A program made the position numbers and the translations under genes. Under the pieces are notes generated by a model that made no database searches, was not told the DNA's origin, and worked only from the letters and a program-made list of their open reading frames with translations. A DNA stretch of 64,000 nt from Trogon surrucura (lineage: Eukaryota; Chordata; Aves; Trogoniformes; Trogonidae). Shown here one piece after another: positions 61,191-64,000 of this stretch. How positions within the stretch are numbered: position 1 is the stretch's first letter; the number at the start of each line of letters is the position of its first letter. Where the stretch lies: positions 43,802,014-43,866,013 of the forward strand of contig CM036618.1 in NCBI GenBank assembly GCA_020746105.1, given 5' to 3'.

Positions 61191-62518
61191 TATAAAGTGC
61201 AATTTCTTACACTTCACAGGGTTGTACAGAATACAAAATTTTGTTCAGTACTTTGTTTTTTGAAAAAAAGATTTAAAATGCTAGAAAATTTCTGATGTGG
61301 TCTACATTCAATTCTATGTAAGAAGAAAGCACAAGAGTTGTGTACAATTTAACTCTCACTTAACAGTGTCAGAAAAGGCTGATTTAGGATTTTACAAACA
61401 AATTGACCTTGTGCTGTCCTCTGCACCAGGGTGAACTTCAGCCTGTAGTAATAACGGTAGTGGTAACAACAGCAATTGTAAGCAGTGCTATTGGTCTGCA
61501 ACCAGCCAGGACAATTTCAGGACAGCTACTACACAGCTCAAATCACTGGGCAAGCAGCTGCTTAGCAGGTTACTATTATATCTTTCAGATATTGACAAAG
61601 AAAACGTCCCGTACACCACCAGGGCACCCTATTGCTGTAGTAAAGCTGCTTGAAACAGAAGCTATCGTAAAAAAATTACTCAAAAAAGAAAAACCCCCAA
61701 AACCTAAACCATAAAGAAAAGCCTCAAAACCAACACAGAAAGGAACAGACTATTATGGTGCACATCATACAGGCCAGTGCTACAGGATTCTTAATGACAT
61801 ATTGGCAAAAGAAAGATGAAGACAGGAGTTGAAATACTATCTTAGCAGAGCTGTTAGATTTACTCTTTGTAAGGATTTGTAAGAAGCTGAATGTGGCTAG
61901 TGTGTATCAAGGAAATATTGAGAGGTCTTTTTTGCTTGTTTTTGGTTTGCAGTGCAAACATTTAAGAATATGTAGTGAAAGGGTGAAATGATAGACTGGT
62001 ATTCATATACATAGATACATGCAAATATACAGAAATGAAAATAAAGAAATCTTCTGAAGCAAAATGCATTGATTTGCTCAATGATATACAGGCAAACACA
62101 TCTTTTAGAATTAGTCCATTTGTATGAGTAATTTTTATTCCTGCCTCTGCATTTGTTAATCCATCATTTCATGCAGATATCTGATTTTAGGACACTTATG
62201 GAAAAAATAAATAAATATTCTAGAAAAGTGTATCCAAAGACCATTTTACAGATGATTACCTAAGTCAGACAGAGGCTTGAAAGTATCTTCTAATGTCTTT
62301 GAACGAGTTTGGATTGTGAGAGATTCCCAGAACACACCTGCTTTTGTTCCACGGGAACAATAGTGCTTGAGTGTCTGCTAATTCCAGTTCTTCTGTGTTG
62401 ATTTAACTGAGGTCTGCAACTTATCTCACAGCTGGCCCTCTACACAAAATTGTAAGAGCCATACTAAGTCACAAGTTCTAAAACACCAGAAATACATATG
62501 TAGAAGAGATAGTTTATT
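61191..62518. other. AT-rich non-coding DNA
   Basis: Unique sequence. A 100-codon plus-strand opening (61403-61714) lacks an ATG at its start and has no recognisable domain. Nothing supported. Confidence 0.5.
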
Positions 62519-63254
62519 CCTGGACAGGCTGGAGCGTTGGGCGGGGAAAAATTTAATGAAATATAACAAGGGTAAATGTAGGGTCTTGCATCTGGGTAGG
62601 AACAACCCCAGGTTCCAGTATAAGTTGGGGAATGACTTATTAGAGAGTAGTGTAGGGGAAAGGGACCTGGGAGTCTTGGTGGACAGCAGGATGACCATGA
62701 GCCAGCACTGTGCCCTTGTGGCCAGGAAGGCCAATGGCATCCTGGGGTGTATTAGAAGGGGGGTGGTGAGTAGGTCAAGAGAGGTCCTCCTTCCCCTCTA
62801 CTCTGCCCTGGTGAGACCCCATCTGGAATATTGTGTCCAGTTCTGGGCCCCTCAGTTCAAGAAAGACAGGGAACTGCTGGAGAGAGTCCAGCACAGGGCA
62901 ACTAGGATGATTAAGGGAGTGGAGCATCTCCCTTATGAGAAAAGACTGAAGGAGCTGGGTCTCTTTAGTTTGGAGAAGAGGAGACTGAGGGGTGACCTCA
63001 TTAATGTTTACAAATATATCAAGGGTGAGTGTCACGAGGATGGAGCCAGGCTCTTCTCGGTGACAACCACTGATAGGACAAGGGGTAATGGGCTGAAACT
63101 GGAACATAAGAGGTTCCGCTTAAACTTGAGAAGAAACTTCTTCTCAGTGAGGGTGACGGAGCACTGGAACAGGCTGCCCAGAGAGGCTGTGGAGTCTCCT
63201 TCTCTGGAGACATTCAAGACCTGCCTGGACACGTTCCTGTGTGGCATAGTCTAG
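62519..63254 (+). pseudogene. CR1 ORF2 C-terminal fragment, frame intact
   Basis: Open from the truncation point to the normal CR1 stop at 63252-63254; an in-frame ATG at 62556 gives 232 codons. It contains [59 protein letters not shown] and the C-terminal [19 protein letters not shown]. This is the region downstream of the RT catalytic site, so no enzyme activity is possible. Compared with the 14.4-kb copy I count about five amino-acid differences over the shared stretch of roughly 190 residues, and here the Leu codon that is a stop there is intact. Confidence 0.85.
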
Positions 63255-63348
63255 GCATTCCTGCTCTGGCAGGGGGATTGGACTTGATGATCTTTCGAGG
63301 TCCCTTCCAATCCCTAACATTCTGTGGTTCTATGATTCTATGATTCCA
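62519..63348 (+). mobile_element. Young 5'-truncated CR1 LINE, 830 bp
   Basis: Plus-strand copy starting inside the reverse transcriptase (CCTGGACAGGCTGGAG) and ending in GTGGTTCTATGATTCTATG. Same subfamily as the 14.4-kb copy and nearly identical to it across the shared part. A short overlap (ATTCC) at both edges may be microhomology or a target duplication. Confidence 0.93.
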
Positions 63349-64000
63349 GAGAAATTGCAAGACTGAGGTAAAATTCAGCAGGGGTTTGAACAGTCTTCCC
63401 CACCAAATTATCGTATTTGATGGTTAATGTATACATACGATTTTTGTATTTTTTTATTTCACAGTAAGTGTAGAGACATATATGTGTACACACATATATG
63501 TATATGAGTGTATATTAAAAGCACATAAAGTATTATCTGTGTTCTATTTCACTGGGATATCCTCAAGGTCTACGTGTCTATAACAATAGGAAGCTACACA
63601 GAGAGAAAATGGGATAAAATAAAATGCTTACAGGCAGACTGTTGTCTAACCATCTAATCAGGAAACTAAAGATGATGACTTACAAAAGTGTTACTTACTA
63701 GAGGGGTTGGACACGTGGAAGTTGTGAAGAGCCCTTTGAACAAGAATGACTCTTGCTTAGTAAGATTAGGAATACAATAACTAACATAATAATTTCATTT
63801 TGCTCTTAATTTCAGTAACTTTACATTAATCAATTATTAGTTTTACCTGAAGATTATTCCTAAGCCAGGGCAGTATTTTTATTCTGAAATTGCCGTTTAT
63901 TTTTAGGCAGTGATAGTTACTTATAATACTTTAAATGGACTATCTACAAATAAAACCTGTGGGCTTGACAGGTTTCCATCAAAAAAAAGATCACATTTCT
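63349..64000. other. AT-rich non-coding DNA
   Basis: Unique sequence with a short ATATGTGTACACACATATATG-like palindromic patch near 63478-63500. Nothing else recognised. Confidence 0.5.

Noticed and set aside
61403..61714. 103-codon plus-strand frame with a hydrophobic start and a Lys/Pro end
   Set aside because: It does not begin with ATG (TTG at 61403), has no recognisable domain and no exon-like splice signals that I can defend.

Overview
This looks like a piece of a bird nuclear genome. No host gene can be supported anywhere in the 64 kb. The bird assignment rests on three things: (1) many CR1-type non-LTR retrotransposon copies, most ending in the avian-style octamer tail (variants of ATTCTATG or CATAGAAT); (2) several solo LTRs of avian endogenous retroviruses; (3) two SINEs with a tRNA-Ile-like head joined to a CR1 3' tail. 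That head-tail design is the one I know from songbirds (TguSINE1-like), so a passerine is the best guess. This is recognition from memory, not a database result. The unique sequence is AT-rich, full of stops in all frames, and carries no spliced exon I can recognise.

Layout. 0-14 kb is AT-rich intergenic or intronic DNA with a 27-bp tandem triplication (3.55 kb) and two old CR1-type scraps. At 14.2-17.2 kb an LTR (minus strand) is split by a young 5'-truncated CR1 whose reverse transcriptase frame is broken by one nonsense codon. At 24.8-26.4 kb a 1.18-kb solo LTR flanked by CCCCA repeats faces an inverted fragment of a related LTR. At 27-30 kb lie a SINE, an unidentified GC-rich block joined to a CR1 tail, and an internally deleted LTR. 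At 31.4-34.5 kb is the most complete CR1: the end of ORF1, then ORF2 with endonuclease and reverse transcriptase, broken by one frameshift and flanked by AAGAT repeats. 34.5-44 kb is mostly unique DNA with a (TTCC)n microsatellite and a CR1-in-CR1 nest. At 44.3-46.4 kb is a heavily decayed CR1 and at 47.2 kb an old CR1 3' end. At 48.5-50.2 kb is the most structured locus: a minus-strand LTR carrying a SINE near one end and, in its middle, a complete plus-strand LTR of the same family bounded by 6-bp target duplications (ATGACG). 51.8-53 kb holds G-rich and dinucleotide repeats. At 54.4-55.9 kb is an older-type CR1 whose catalytic FADD motif reads FAHD. 58-61 kb has further CR1 3' ends, and 62.5-63.35 kb a second young CR1 almost identical to the 14.4-kb copy but on the other strand.

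How the parts relate. CR1 copies moved by their own endonuclease/reverse transcriptase. The SINEs carry the CR1 tail and are presumably mobilised by CR1 enzymes. The LTRs are remnants of endogenous retroviruses reduced to single LTRs, and no gag, pol or env is visible. The nesting gives a relative order of insertion. I found no convincing undescribed biological system. The most worthwhile items are the LTR-in-LTR nest, the split LTR, and the unidentified GC-rich head at 28.4 kb.
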